Positions 51,624 through 60,539 of a stretch of DNA of 64,000 nucleotides are shown in pieces. The stretch comes from Paracoccus marinus (GTDB lineage: Bacteria; Pseudomonadota; Alphaproteobacteria; Rhodobacterales; Rhodobacteraceae). Position numbers and translations under genes: made by a program. Each line of letters begins with the position of its first letter. Positions within the stretch are counted from its first letter, which is position 1. The notes under the pieces are model-generated. The model made no database searches and had not been told where the DNA came from. It worked only from the letters and a program-made list of their open reading frames with translations. The DNA lies in assembly GCF_007018965.1 (NCBI RefSeq), contig NZ_VJYZ01000004.1, forward strand, positions 248,001-312,000, written 5' to 3'.

Positions 51624-52499
51624 ATGTTCAAAGGCTCGCTGCCCGCGCTCGTCACCCCGTTCACCGCGGATGGAGAGCTTGACCTGCCCGCGCTCGAGCG
51701 GCTGGTGGAATGGCACCTGGAACAGGGCAGCGACGGGCTGGTGCCGGTGGGAACCACAGGCGAAAGCCCGACCCTCACGCACGAGGAACACCGGCTGGTC
51801 GTCCAGCGCGTGGTCGAGATCGTGGCCGGCCGGATCCCGGTCATGGCGGGCGCCGGGTCCAATTCCACGCGCGAGGCGATCGGGCTGGTCCAGTTCGCGC
51901 AAGAGGTCGGCGCGGACGCGGCGCTGGTCGTCACCCCCTATTACAACAAGCCCACCCAGGCCGGGCTGATCGCGCATTACACCGCGATCCACGACGCGTC
52001 CGACCTGCCGATCTACATCTACAACATCCCGCCGCGCTCGGTCATCGACATGCTGCCCGAAACGATGGGAGAGCTGGCGCGCCTGCCGCGCATCGCCGGC
52101 GTCAAGGACGCCACCGGCAAGCTGGAACGGGTGTGCCTGCAGCGGATCTGCTGCGGCACCGACTTCGTCCAGCTGTCGGGCGAGGATGCGACCGCGCACG
52201 GCTTCAACGCGCAGGGCGGGGTCGGCTGCATCTCGGTCACCGGGAACGTCGCGCCGAAGCTGTGCGCGCAAATGCAGGCGGCGACGCTCGCCGGCGATTA
52301 CGCCGAGGCGCTGCGGCTGCAGGACCTGCTGATGCCGCTGCACGCCGCGATCTTCATCGAACCGGGCCTCGTCGGGGTCAAATACGCGCTGTCGCGGCTG
52401 GGGATGTGCAACGAACGCGTGCGCCTGCCGCTGACGCCGCTTCTGCCCGCCACGCGCGAGCGGATCGACGCGGGCCTGGCCCACGCCGGGCTGATCTGA
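51624..52499 (+). CDS. dapA: 4-hydroxy-tetrahydrodipicolinate synthase
   Basis: 291 residues of the class I aldolase type: [57 protein letters not shown], and the Schiff-base lysine in [13 protein letters not shown] (K161). It condenses pyruvate with aspartate semialdehyde in lysine/diaminopimelate synthesis. CAGGA lies 8 nt before the ATG at 51624. It is followed by an SMR transporter 14 bp later and divergent from the lytic transglycosylase; both ends serve peptidoglycan metabolism. Confidence 0.95.
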   Translation: MFKGSLPALVTPFTADGELDLPALERLVEWHLEQGSDGLVPVGTTGESPTLTHEEHRLVVQRVVEIVAGRIPVMAGAGSNSTREAIGLVQFAQEVGADAALVVTPYYNKPTQAGLIAHYTAIHDASDLPIYIYNIPPRSVIDMLPETMGELARLPRIAGVKDATGKLERVCLQRICCGTDFVQLSGEDATAHGFNAQGGVGCISVTGNVAPKLCAQMQAATLAGDYAEALRLQDLLMPLHAAIFIEPGLVGVKYALSRLGMCNERVRLPLTPLLPATRERIDAGLAHAGLI

Positions 52500-52513
52500 C
52501 CAAGGGGCGGGGG

Positions 52514-52849
52514 ATGGGAACGGCGCACGCCTACCTTCTCGTCGCGATCATGCTCGAGGTCGTCGGCACCTCGTTTCTCGCGTCCTCGCAGCAGTTCGCG
52601 AAGCTGGTGCCGACGCTGATCATGGCGGTCTGCTACCTCGCCTCGTTCTATCTTCTGTCCCTGTCGCTGCGGGAACTGCAGCTGGGCATCGCCTATGCGC
52701 TATGGAGCGGGCTTGGCATCGTCCTGACCGCCGGGATCGGGATGTTCGTGTTCCGGCAGGTCCCGGACGCCGCCGCCGTGATCGGCATCGGGCTGATCAT
52801 CGCGGGCGTGCTGGTCATCAACCTGTTCTCGCAGACCTCGACCCACTAG
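52514..52849 (+). CDS. Small multidrug resistance (SMR/EmrE-type) transporter
   Basis: 111 residues with four membrane segments. The conserved glutamate is in LLVAIMLEVVGTSFLASSQQ (E16-like position of EmrE), and later YALWSGLGIVLTAGIGMFVF and AVIGIGLIIAGVLVINLFS. SMR proteins are proton-coupled exporters of cationic drugs or guanidinium, working as antiparallel dimers. It is 14 bp after dapA. Its end overlaps the convergent aminotransferase by 4 bp. Confidence 0.93.
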   Translation: MGTAHAYLLVAIMLEVVGTSFLASSQQFAKLVPTLIMAVCYLASFYLLSLSLRELQLGIAYALWSGLGIVLTAGIGMFVFRQVPDAAAVIGIGLIIAGVLVINLFSQTSTH

Positions 52850-53955
52850 CCGCGCGCGGCGGCCAGCGCCTGCGGCAGCGCCTCGGCAAAGGCGTCCAGT
52901 TCCGCCTTGCGTCCGCAGCTGACGCGGATGCAGCGGTCCTGCGGCGCGACCCACGGCATCCGCACGAAGACGCCGCGATGGGCCAGCGCCGCCAGCACCG
53001 CGCGGGCGAAATCGCCGTCCCGGCCGCAGTCGATGGTGACGAAGTTGGTGGCCGACGGCAGCGGCGACAGCCCGTTGCCCTGCGCGACCTGCGCGATCCG
53101 GTCCCGCGCCGCCGCGACCTGCGCCCGCGCCCGGTCGAGCCACGCGTCGTCGCCAAGCGCGGCCAGCGCGCCGGCCTGCCCCACCGAATTGACGCCGAAA
53201 TGGTTCCGCACCCGGTCATAGGCGCGGATCATCTGCGGCGCGGCGATCGCGTATCCGACCCGCGCCCCCGCCATGCCGTAGGCCTTGGAGAATGTGCGAA
53301 AGCGGATGACGCGCGGATCGTCCGGGTCGATGGCGGGCAGGGCCGGGGCGAACTCGCCGTAAGCCTCGTCCAGCAGCAGGACGGCGTCCGTGGGCAGGCG
53401 GGCTGCGGCGGCGGTGATCACCGACGGCTCCAGAAAGCCGCCCATCGGGTTGTCGGGGTTGCACAGATAGATCAGCCGCGCCCCTGCCTGCGCGGCGCGC
53501 GCGACCAGCCCCGCCGCGTCCTGCCGGTCGTCCCGGTAGGGCACGCGGTCCAGCACCCCGCCGAAGCCGGTGACGTGGAAATCGAAGGTCGGATAGCCGC
53601 CGGCCGAGGTCACGACGGTGTCGCCCGCGCCCACGAACAGCCGCGCGGTCAGGCCCAGCAGCGCGTCGATCCCCTCGCCCACGACGATGTAGTCGGGGGT
53701 GACGCCGTGTCTTTGCGCCAGCGCCCCGCGAAGGTCGTGGCTGGTCGGGTCGCCGTATTTCCACGCCTCCGCCGCCGCGTCCCGCATCGCCTGCACGGCG
53801 GCGGGCGACGGGCCGAAGCCGTTCTCGTTCGCGCCCAGACGCGCGCGGAAGGGCGCGCCACGGCGGCGTTCCAGCGTTTCCGGCCCGACGAAGGGGACCG
53901 CGTCGGGCAGGCCCGCCGGGATGGGGGCGAGGCGGGGAAGCGGGGGTGTGGTCAT
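52846..53955 (-). CDS. HisC-like class I/II PLP aminotransferase
   Basis: 369 residues: RARLGANENGFGPSPAAVQA, DALLGLTARLFVGAGDTVVT, LIYLCNPDNPMGGF, VLLLDEAYGEFAP, and FRTFSKAYGMAGARVGYA with the PLP lysine. It resembles histidinol-phosphate aminotransferase but sits away from his genes. Such paralogues often act on aromatic amino acids or unknown keto acids, so I give no symbol. It follows the TPP-enzyme gene by 10 bp on the same strand. Confidence 0.87.
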   Translation of the reverse strand: MTTPPLPRLAPIPAGLPDAVPFVGPETLERRRGAPFRARLGANENGFGPSPAAVQAMRDAAAEAWKYGDPTSHDLRGALAQRHGVTPDYIVVGEGIDALLGLTARLFVGAGDTVVTSAGGYPTFDFHVTGFGGVLDRVPYRDDRQDAAGLVARAAQAGARLIYLCNPDNPMGGFLEPSVITAAAARLPTDAVLLLDEAYGEFAPALPAIDPDDPRVIRFRTFSKAYGMAGARVGYAIAAPQMIRAYDRVRNHFGVNSVGQAGALAALGDDAWLDRARAQVAAARDRIAQVAQGNGLSPLPSATNFVTIDCGRDGDFARAVLAALAHRGVFVRMPWVAPQDRCIRVSCGRKAELDAFAEALPQALAAARG

Positions 53956-53965
53956 GCGCGCCGGC

Positions 53966-55759
53966 TCACGATTTGCCGCGGCCCTTGAGGACCCGGCCCA
54001 GCAGGCCGCGCGCGGGCGGGCTGGGCGGGGCGGGCGGCTCGTCGTCCGGCGCGGGGGTTTGCGGCGCCGCCCGACCCGCCGCCTGATCCGCAGCCGCAGC
54101 GGCGCGCTGCGCGGCCTCGGCCGCCGCGCGGGTTTCCGACAGGGTCGCGCCGGTGGTCAGCGCCTCGGGATCCAGCTTCAGCTCGATGATCGCCAGCGTG
54201 CCCGCGTCCACCGCCCGCTCGAACGCGGCGGGGAAATCGGGGTCCTTGGTGACCAGCTCGCCATGCCCGCCATAGGCCCGCGCCAGCGCCGCGAAGTCGG
54301 GGTTGAAGAGGTTCGTTCCCGACACCCGGCCCGGATAGTGTTTTTCCTGGTGCATGCGGATCGTGCCGTAGCGGCCGTTGTTGGCCACGATCACGATCAC
54401 CGCCGCGCGGTTCTGGGCGGCCGTGGACAGCTCGTTCAGCGTCATCTGGATGTCGCCGTCGCCCGCCACGCAGACGACCGTGCGGTCGGGATGGTGGATC
54501 CTGGCCGCGACCGCCGCCGGCAGGCCGTAGCCCATCGACCCCGAGGTCGGCGCAAGCTGCGTGCCGACCCGCTTGAAGCGGAAATAGCGATGGATGAACG
54601 AGGCGAAGTTGCCCGCGCCGTTGGTAATGATCGCGTCGTCGGGCAGGTTGTCCGACAGCCAGCCGATCACCCGTTCCATCCGCACGTCGCCGGGGGTCTC
54701 GCGGGGCTGCTGCCACGCCTCGTAGGTCACGCGCAGGCCGGCGGTCCAGTCGCCCCGGCGCTTCGCGGGCGCGGGCGCGTCGGCCAGCGCCGCCAGCATC
54801 GCGCGCGGGCAGGCGGCTATGCCGGGATCGGCGCGCCACAGATGCCCGATCTCGTCGGGATCGGGGTGGACATGGACGATTCGCCGCCCCTGCCCCCTGG
54901 GGTTCATCAGGTCGTAGCCGTTGGTCAGCGTGTCCCCCAGCCGCGAGCCGAGCGACAGGACACAGTCTGACGCCTTCAACGCCTCGCCGAGCTTCGGGTT
55001 CATGCCGACGCCCAGATCGCCCGCGTAGTTGGCCAGCCGGTTGTCGAACATGTGCTGGCGGCGGAACGGCACCGCGACCGGCAGGCCCCAGCGTTCGGCG
55101 AAGCGGGCAAGGTTGTCCGCGTCCCGCTGCGACCAGACCGACCCGCCGGGCACCACCAGCGGCCGCTCGGCGGCGGCGAGCGCGGCGGTCACCGCCTCGA
55201 CCTGCGCGGCCGAGACGCCCTGCACGGGCGCGGGGCCGGGGGGAAGGTCGGGCGCGTCGCTGGTGGCCGACAGCATGTCCTCGGGCAGGGCCAGCACGAC
55301 CGGGCCGGGGCGGCCCGACAGCGCGAGGTCCCAGGCCCGGGCGACGTATTCGGGGATACGGTCGGTGTCGTCGATCTCGGCCGCCCATTTGGCGATGCCG
55401 CCGAACATCTGGCGGTAATCGACCTCCTGGAACGCCTCGCGGTCGCGGTCGCTGCGCGCGATCTGGCCCACGAACAGGATCATCGGGGTGGAATCCTGCC
55501 TGGCGACATGCACGCCCGCGCTTGCGTTGGTGGCGCCGGGGCCGCGGGTCACGAAGCAGATGCCGGGCCGCCCGGTCAGCTTGCCCTGCGCCTCGGCCAT
55601 CATGGCCGCGCCCCCCTCGTGCCGGCAGACGACGTTCTGGATGCCGAGGTCGTAAAGCCCGTCGAGCGCGGCGAGGAAGCTTTCGCCCGGGACCGAGAAC
55701 ACCCGGTCCACCCCGCGCGCCGCCAGCGCATCCGCCAGAATCCGTCCGCCGTGCCGCAT
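53966..55759 (-). CDS. Acetolactate synthase-like ThDP-dependent enzyme
   Basis: 597 residues. The N-terminal PP domain is [40 protein letters not shown] and [20 protein letters not shown] (with the ThDP glutamate of [16 protein letters not shown]). The C-terminal ThDP motif is [20 protein letters not shown] and [13 protein letters not shown] (GDG..N). It lacks any ilvN-like partner and is probably a decarboxylase/ligase of unknown substrate. The last ~55 residues are a proline/alanine tail ending [14 protein letters not shown], absent from the fold. The ATG at 55759 has GGGGGGCAGGG upstream. Confidence 0.85.
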   Translation of the reverse strand: MRHGGRILADALAARGVDRVFSVPGESFLAALDGLYDLGIQNVVCRHEGGAAMMAEAQGKLTGRPGICFVTRGPGATNASAGVHVARQDSTPMILFVGQIARSDRDREAFQEVDYRQMFGGIAKWAAEIDDTDRIPEYVARAWDLALSGRPGPVVLALPEDMLSATSDAPDLPPGPAPVQGVSAAQVEAVTAALAAAERPLVVPGGSVWSQRDADNLARFAERWGLPVAVPFRRQHMFDNRLANYAGDLGVGMNPKLGEALKASDCVLSLGSRLGDTLTNGYDLMNPRGQGRRIVHVHPDPDEIGHLWRADPGIAACPRAMLAALADAPAPAKRRGDWTAGLRVTYEAWQQPRETPGDVRMERVIGWLSDNLPDDAIITNGAGNFASFIHRYFRFKRVGTQLAPTSGSMGYGLPAAVAARIHHPDRTVVCVAGDGDIQMTLNELSTAAQNRAAVIVIVANNGRYGTIRMHQEKHYPGRVSGTNLFNPDFAALARAYGGHGELVTKDPDFPAAFERAVDAGTLAIIELKLDPEALTTGATLSETRAAAEAAQRAAAAADQAAGRAAPQTPAPDDEPPAPPSPPARGLLGRVLKGRGKS

Positions 55760-55831
55760 CGCCCTGCCCCCCTGATCCGATCGCCCGCGCAACATGCGTC
55801 AGCGCGCGGGTTCCGGCAAGCGGCGGCCGCC

Positions 55832-55860
55832 TTTACAGCCCCGCCCCGCGCCCCTATCTC
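55832..55860 (+). promoter_or_regulatory. Candidate smpB promoter giving a near-leaderless transcript
   Basis: TTTACA at 55832-55837 and TATCTC at 55855-55860 are 17 nt apart. Initiation 7 nt downstream would be at 55867, three bases before the smpB ATG. The gene has no Shine-Dalgarno, consistent with leaderless translation. Confidence 0.45.
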
Positions 55861-55869
55861 ACCCCGATC

Positions 55870-56343
55870 ATGTCGCAGCAGAAAACAGATCCCAACTACA
55901 AGGTCATCGCGGAAAACCGGCGGGCGCGGTTCGATTACTTCATCGAGAGCGACCTTGAGGTGGGGGTGATCCTGACCGGGTCCGAGGTGAAGTCGCTTCG
56001 CACCGGGCAGTCCAACATCGCCGAAAGCTACGCCTCGGTCGAGGAAGGCGAGCTGTGGCTGATCAACAGCTACATCGCCGCCTACAAGCAGGCGGGCGTG
56101 TTCGGCCACGAGGAGCGGCGGCGGCGCAAGCTGCTGGTCAGCCGCAAGGAGCTGGCGCGGCTGTGGCAGGCGATCGGGCGCGAGGGGATGACGCTGGTGC
56201 CGCTGGTCATGTACTTCAACCACCGCGGCATCGTGAAGCTGAAGATCGGCGTGGCGAAGGGCAAGAAGAACCACGACAAGCGGGACACGGAAGCCAAGCG
56301 CGACTGGGGCCGGCAGAAACAGCGGCTGCTGAAGCAGGGCTGA
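55870..56343 (+). CDS. smpB: SsrA-binding protein SmpB
   Basis: 157 residues: [60 protein letters not shown] and the basic tail [20 protein letters not shown]. SmpB binds tmRNA and delivers it to stalled ribosomes for trans-translation. No Shine-Dalgarno precedes the ATG. The ssrA gene is not visible in this window. The second repeat array follows 127 bp after its stop. Confidence 0.96.
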   Translation: MSQQKTDPNYKVIAENRRARFDYFIESDLEVGVILTGSEVKSLRTGQSNIAESYASVEEGELWLINSYIAAYKQAGVFGHEERRRRKLLVSRKELARLWQAIGREGMTLVPLVMYFNHRGIVKLKIGVAKGKKNHDKRDTEAKRDWGRQKQRLLKQG

Positions 56344-56470
56344 GGCGGGGCTGGTGCGGGGCTGGTGCGGGGGCGGGCCGACGGGTCTGCCGCGTGGGCG
56401 TCACGGGTGGCCCGAGTCGTCGAGCGGGGCCGCTGCCAGTGACGGGCACTCGCTAAGCACCATGCAGCAG

Positions 56471-57350
56471 ACCTTCGATCCACCCGCCGGTCCGCCCAAA
56501 GCGGACCGGGACGCACCCGCCCGCCCCATGCGGGTGCGTTCGCACCCACCCGGGCGTGCGCGTCCCTCCGGACCGCTCGCGTCGATGGACCGCTCGGAAA
56601 CGGGCTTGTGGCCCGTTTCCTTCAGCAGTGCCGCAGCATGTCATTGCGGCACTTTCATCTTGGCCCCGGTCCTTCGACCCACCCCCCCGGTCCGCGCAAA
56701 GCGGACCGGGACGCGCCCGCCCGCCCAAAGACGGGTGCGTCCGCACCCACCCGGGCGGACGCGTCCCTTCGGAATGCTGGCGTCGAGGGGCCGCACGGAA
56801 ACGGGTTCGTGACCCGTTTCCTTCAGCAGCGCCGCCGCCGGTCATTGCCGCCCCTTCATCTTGGCCCCGGTCCTTCGGTCCACCCCCGGTCCGCTCAAAG
56901 CGGACCGGGACGCACCCGCCCGCCCCAGGCGGGTGCGTTCGCACCCACCCGGGCGGACGCGTCCCTCCGGAGTGCTGGCGTCGAGGGGCCGCACGGAAAC
57001 GGGCTTGTGACCCGTTTCCTCTAGCAGGACCGCTGCCGGTGACGGCCACCCGCTGACCACCATGCCCCGGTCCTTCGATCCACCCCCCGGTCCGCTCAAA
57101 GCGGACCGGGACGCGCCCGCCCGCCCTCAGGCGGGTGCGTTCGCACCCACCCGGGCGGACGCGTCCCTCCGGAGTGCTGACTTCGAGGGACCGCACGGAA
57201 ACGGGCTTGTGGCCCGTTTCCTCTAGCAAGGCCGCTGCCCATCAAGGGCCGGTCCTTCAACCCACTTCGGTTGAAGCGGACCGGGGTGCAGACGTCCCGC
57301 GACTACCCGGAAACGGACTCGTCGCCCGGCTCCTTCAGCGGGGCCGCGCC
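56471..57350 (-). repeat. Tandem array of four full and one truncated multi-hairpin unit (array 2)
   Basis: Plus-strand unit starts (CCTTCGATCCACC-like) are at 56471, 56671, 56872 and 57072 (periods 200, 201, 200), with a degenerate fifth from 57253. Read on the minus strand the modules equal array 1. Hairpin A closes with C-G (first, fourth), T-A (second) or T-G (third). Stem B keeps GGGACGCG/CGCGTCCC, or its wobble form CGCGTCCC to TGCGTCCC. Hairpin C keeps CCGGTCCGC/GCGGACCGG in all four. The fifth lacks stem B. The array fills nearly all of the 991-bp smpB-DUF1810 spacer, and its edge supplies the DUF1810 stop codon; 56344-56470 shows nothing else I can name. Confidence 0.92.
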
Positions 57351-57757
57351 CCCACTTCCCTCAGCGTCGCCTCGTCGGCGTTTCCGCCGTAAAACGCCGC
57401 CAGCAGCCGGTCGAACACCTCGCCGCCGCCGGCGGCGCGGAACAGCGTCGCGCTCGATCGCAGCTTGGCGGCATCGACCGTGCCCAGCACCGACTCGGGC
57501 GTCCGGCCCGCGTTCGCCAGCATCGCCTCGGCCGCGCCGTGCAGGTTTGCGGACAGGACCGGGTCGGCCAGATAGGCCCGCGCCTCATCCAGGTCGCGGA
57601 TGCCGTAGTGCCGGGCCGTCGGCGACCGCCCCAGCGACCCGAGCTGCGGAAAGACGTACCACATCCAGTGGCTCACCTTGCGGCCGGCGCGCAGTTCGGC
57701 CACCGCGCGGGCCTGGTCGCGGGCTTGCGCCTCGTGGAAACGATGCAGGTCGTCCAT
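57335..57757 (-). CDS. DUF1810 family protein
   Basis: 140 residues: MDDLHRFHEAQARDQARAVA, ELRAGRKVSHWMWYVFPQLG, GIRDLDEARAYLADPVLSAN and DAAKLRSSATLFRAAGG, the conserved blocks of DUF1810 (calpastatin-like, alpha-helical, function unknown). Its last few codons and stop lie in the degenerate end of repeat array 2, so the C-terminus may have been reshaped by the repeat. It is divergent from sseA. No strong Shine-Dalgarno is seen. Confidence 0.9.
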   Translation of the reverse strand: MDDLHRFHEAQARDQARAVAELRAGRKVSHWMWYVFPQLGSLGRSPTARHYGIRDLDEARAYLADPVLSANLHGAAEAMLANAGRTPESVLGTVDAAKLRSSATLFRAAGGGEVFDRLLAAFYGGNADEATLREVGARPR

Positions 57758-57897
57758 GCGTCAAGCGATGCATGGCGGGACACCCCCGGTCAAGTTCGCC
57801 CAAGCCCCCTCGCCCGCCGTTGCAGGCGGGCGCCGCTGGGGATATTGCTGCGGCCTGCACGATACTGGCACAGCTCAGGCACGGGAAAGGGACAGCC

Positions 57898-58752
57898 ATG
57901 ACCGACGATCCCAGGACGCTCGTCTCGACCGACTGGCTTGCCGCCCGCCTGCGCGACCCCGACATCCGCGTGATCGACGCAAGCTGGCACATGCCCGCGA
58001 CCGGCCGCGACGGCCGCGCCGAATACGACGCGGCGCATATCCCCGGCGCATGGTTCTTCGACATCGACGCCATCAGCGACCCGCAAAGCGACCTGCCCCA
58101 CATGGCCCCCCCGCCCGAGGCGTTCGCCGACGCGATGCGCGCGGCCGGGATCGGCGACGGGCAGCAGGTCGTGATCTATGACGATGCCGCAGGGCGCAGC
58201 GCCACGCGGGCGTGGTGGACCTTTCGCCTGATGGGCAAGACCGACGTCGCGGTGCTGGACGGCGGCCTCGCCAAGTGGCGGGCCGAGGGGCGGGCGGTCG
58301 ACGACCGCGCCCCCGCCCCCCGCGAGCGGCAGTTCACCGCCCGCCACCAGCCCGCGCTGGTGCGCGACGTGACCCAGGTCGCGACGGCATCGAAGCTGGG
58401 GCAGGCGCAGATCGTGGACGCGCGGTCCCCCGAACGCTTCCGGGGCGAGGCGGCGGAACCCCGCGCGGGCCTGCGGTCGGGCCACATCCCGGGGTCGCGG
58501 AACCTGCCCTTCGCCCGGATCTACAACGACGACGGCACCATGCGGCCGGTCCCCGACCTGCGCGCCGCGTTCAAGGAAGCGGGCGTGGACCTTGACCGCC
58601 CCGTCATCACCACCTGCGGGTCGGGCGTCTCGGCCGCGTCGCTCGCCCTCGCGCTGGAACGGATCGGCCACCGTGACTGGTCGCTTTACGATGGAAGCTG
58701 GTCCGAATGGGGCAGCTTTCCCGACCTCAGAATCGCAACCGGAGACGCCTGA
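57898..58752 (+). CDS. sseA: 3-mercaptopyruvate sulfurtransferase
   Basis: 284 residues with two rhodanese domains. The first, non-catalytic, has VIDASWHMPATGRDGRAEYD. The second has IVDARSPERFRGEAAEPRAG and the active-site loop TTCGSGVSAASLAL with C240; CGSGVS is the mercaptopyruvate-type loop rather than the CRxGx[RT] of thiosulfate rhodaneses. It transfers sulfur from 3-mercaptopyruvate to cyanide or thiols. AAAGGGA precedes the ATG. An aminotransferase starts directly after its stop, and the pair can degrade cysteine via transamination. Confidence 0.93.
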   Translation: MTDDPRTLVSTDWLAARLRDPDIRVIDASWHMPATGRDGRAEYDAAHIPGAWFFDIDAISDPQSDLPHMAPPPEAFADAMRAAGIGDGQQVVIYDDAAGRSATRAWWTFRLMGKTDVAVLDGGLAKWRAEGRAVDDRAPAPRERQFTARHQPALVRDVTQVATASKLGQAQIVDARSPERFRGEAAEPRAGLRSGHIPGSRNLPFARIYNDDGTMRPVPDLRAAFKEAGVDLDRPVITTCGSGVSAASLALALERIGHRDWSLYDGSWSEWGSFPDLRIATGDA

Positions 58753-59937
58753 ATGTTCGCCGCGCTGAAGCCGCAAGACCCCGACAAGATCCTGGCCCTG
58801 ATGGGCGAGTTCCGCGCCGACACGAGGCAGGGCAAGATCGACCTGGGGGTGGGCGTCTACAAGGACCCGACCGGGCTGACGCCCGTCATGCGCGCCGTGA
58901 AGGCGGCCGAGCGGCGGATCTGGGAAACCGAGACGACCAAGTCCTATACCGCGCTTACGGGCGAGCCGGCCTATCTGGACGCGATGTCGCGGATGGTCCT
59001 GGCCGACACGCTGGACGCGGGGCGCACGGCGATGCTGTCCACCGTCGGCGGCACCGGCGCGATCCGGCAGGCGTTCGAGCTGGCGCGGATGGGCAACCCG
59101 GACCTGACCGTCCACGTCTCGGACCCGACCTGGCCCAACCATGTGTCGATGCTCAGGTTCATGGGCGTGCCGTTTACGGAATACCGCTATTTCGACGCGG
59201 ACACGCGCGGCGTCGATTTCGACGGGATGCTGGCCGACCTGGGCCGCGCGAAACGGGGCGATCTCGTGCTTCTGCACGGCTGCTGCCACAACCCGACCGG
59301 CGCCAACCTGACGACCGAGCAGTGGGCCGCGGTCGCCGACGTGCTGGACCGGACCGGCGCGGTGCCGCTGATCGACCTTGCCTATCAGGGCTTCGGCGAC
59401 GGGCTGGACGAGGACGCGGCGGGCACCCGGCTGATCGTGTCGCGCGCGCCCGACGCGATGGTGGCGGCGTCCTGTTCCAAGAACTTCGGCATCTACCGCG
59501 AGCGCACGGGCATCCTGCTGACGCAGGTGGCGGACGCGGGCGCGCGCGATCTGGCGCAGGGGGCGATGGCCTATCTGGGCCGCCAGACCTACAGCTTCCC
59601 GCCCGATCACGGCGCGCGGGTCGTGCAGACGATCTTGGACGACGCCGACCTCAAGGCCGACTGGATGGCCGAGCTGGAACAGGTGCGCCTGACCATGCTG
59701 GACCTGCGCCGGCAGCTTGCGGGCGAACTGCGCGACCTGACCGGGACCGACCGCTTCGACTTCATCGCCCGCCACCGGGGCATGTTCTCGCGGCTTGGCG
59801 CCTCGCCCGAACAGGTGCAGCGGATCAAGGACGAGGCGGCGATCTATATCGTGGGGGATTCGCGGCTGAACATCGCCGGGCTGAACGACCAGACCGTGCC
59901 GGTGCTGGCGCGGGCGATCGTGGACGCGGGCGTCTGA
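58753..59937 (+). CDS. Aromatic/aspartate-type aminotransferase (class I, AspC/TyrB-like)
   Basis: 394 residues: FAALKPQDPDKILALMGEFR, KIDLGVGVYKDPTGLTPVMR, VGGTGAIRQAFELARMGNPD, HGCCHNPTGANLTTEQW, and the PLP lysine in AASCSKNFGIYRERTG. This is the Iab group with aspartate, tyrosine or phenylalanine as donors. It begins the base after the sseA stop, so translation is coupled, and it may supply 3-mercaptopyruvate from cysteine to SseA. An intrinsic terminator follows. Confidence 0.93.
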   Translation: MFAALKPQDPDKILALMGEFRADTRQGKIDLGVGVYKDPTGLTPVMRAVKAAERRIWETETTKSYTALTGEPAYLDAMSRMVLADTLDAGRTAMLSTVGGTGAIRQAFELARMGNPDLTVHVSDPTWPNHVSMLRFMGVPFTEYRYFDADTRGVDFDGMLADLGRAKRGDLVLLHGCCHNPTGANLTTEQWAAVADVLDRTGAVPLIDLAYQGFGDGLDEDAAGTRLIVSRAPDAMVAASCSKNFGIYRERTGILLTQVADAGARDLAQGAMAYLGRQTYSFPPDHGARVVQTILDDADLKADWMAELEQVRLTMLDLRRQLAGELRDLTGTDRFDFIARHRGMFSRLGASPEQVQRIKDEAAIYIVGDSRLNIAGLNDQTVPVLARAIVDAGV

Positions 59938-59995
59938 TCGGGCCGGGACAAGTCGGGGGTGGTTCAGCGCCCCCGGACGGTCCCCTTGAATGTGC

Positions 59996-60023
59996 AAAGG
60001 CCGGGCGCGATGCCCGGCCTTTT
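59996..60023. terminator. Bidirectional intrinsic terminator between the aminotransferase and DUF1127 genes
   Basis: AAAGGCCGGGC pairs with GCCCGGCCTTTT (11 bp) around GCGAT, with T-runs on either strand. It lies between convergent genes and can end both transcripts. Confidence 0.85.
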
Positions 60024-60062
60024 GCGGCTTCGCTTGCGCGGCGCCGGGCTTTCAGGGAAAGC

Positions 60063-60257
60063 TCAGTTGCCGGAACGCGCGATCCGCTCGATGTCGCCAC
60101 GCGTCAGGCCGATATCGTCCAGCTCGCGGTCGGTCAGGCGGTTCAGGGCGTTGCGGGTCACGCGCTGGTCGTTCCAGGCCGAGAAGACGCTGCGGATCTT
60201 CAGGCCAAAGTTTTCGTGGCGCGCCGAGGGGGCGCGGAAGATGTCGATCGCCGACAT
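60063..60257 (-). CDS. DUF1127 small protein
   Basis: 64 residues: MSAIDIFRAPSARHENFGLK followed by the DUF1127 core LNRLTDRELDDIGLTRGDIE and RIARSGN. Small DUF1127 proteins in Rhodobacter are arginine-rich, RNA-binding and stress-linked (CcaF1-like), affecting sRNA maturation. AGGTG is ahead of the ATG. A perfect 17-bp palindrome lies 116 bp upstream. It shares a bidirectional terminator with the aminotransferase. Confidence 0.9.
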   Translation of the reverse strand: MSAIDIFRAPSARHENFGLKIRSVFSAWNDQRVTRNALNRLTDRELDDIGLTRGDIERIARSGN

Positions 60258-60372
60258 GTCAGTTCACCTGCTTGTAAATGCGGCCGGGGTCGCCCCCGAT
60301 GCCTTTTGTTCCGATGACGGAGATATAGGCCCGGACCCGGTTTTCCGCCACTGGGGGCGGAGCCATTCCAGC

Positions 60373-60389
60373 TATGCAGTTGCTGCATA
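60373..60389. promoter_or_regulatory. Perfect 17-bp palindrome upstream of the DUF1127 gene
   Basis: TATGCAG-TTG-CTGCATA is a perfect 7-bp inverted repeat. It lies in an AT-richer stretch of the 282-bp spacer between the DUF1127 and rsmE genes, downstream (in DUF1127 orientation) of a TTGACT near 60418. It may be an operator for a dimeric regulator. The rest of the spacer shows nothing else definite. Confidence 0.55.
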
Positions 60390-60539
60390 AGTCACGGTTT
60401 TCACGGGTTATTTACAAGTCAAACGCTGCGGATGTTTCTTGCCCGATCCGCCCGAAAATAGCCGCTTCCGCGCAAGAATATTCGACTGCGACGGCCTCAG
60501 GCCGCGCATCCTTGCTCACAAACCCGTGTTAACGTCTTG

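Noticed and set aside
56453..57229. 258-residue frame with repeats such as GNGSRTRFRAAP and PPGWVRTHP across array 2
   Set aside because: The frame switches between units, both strands are open, and substitutions preserve base pairing rather than protein; treated as noncoding.
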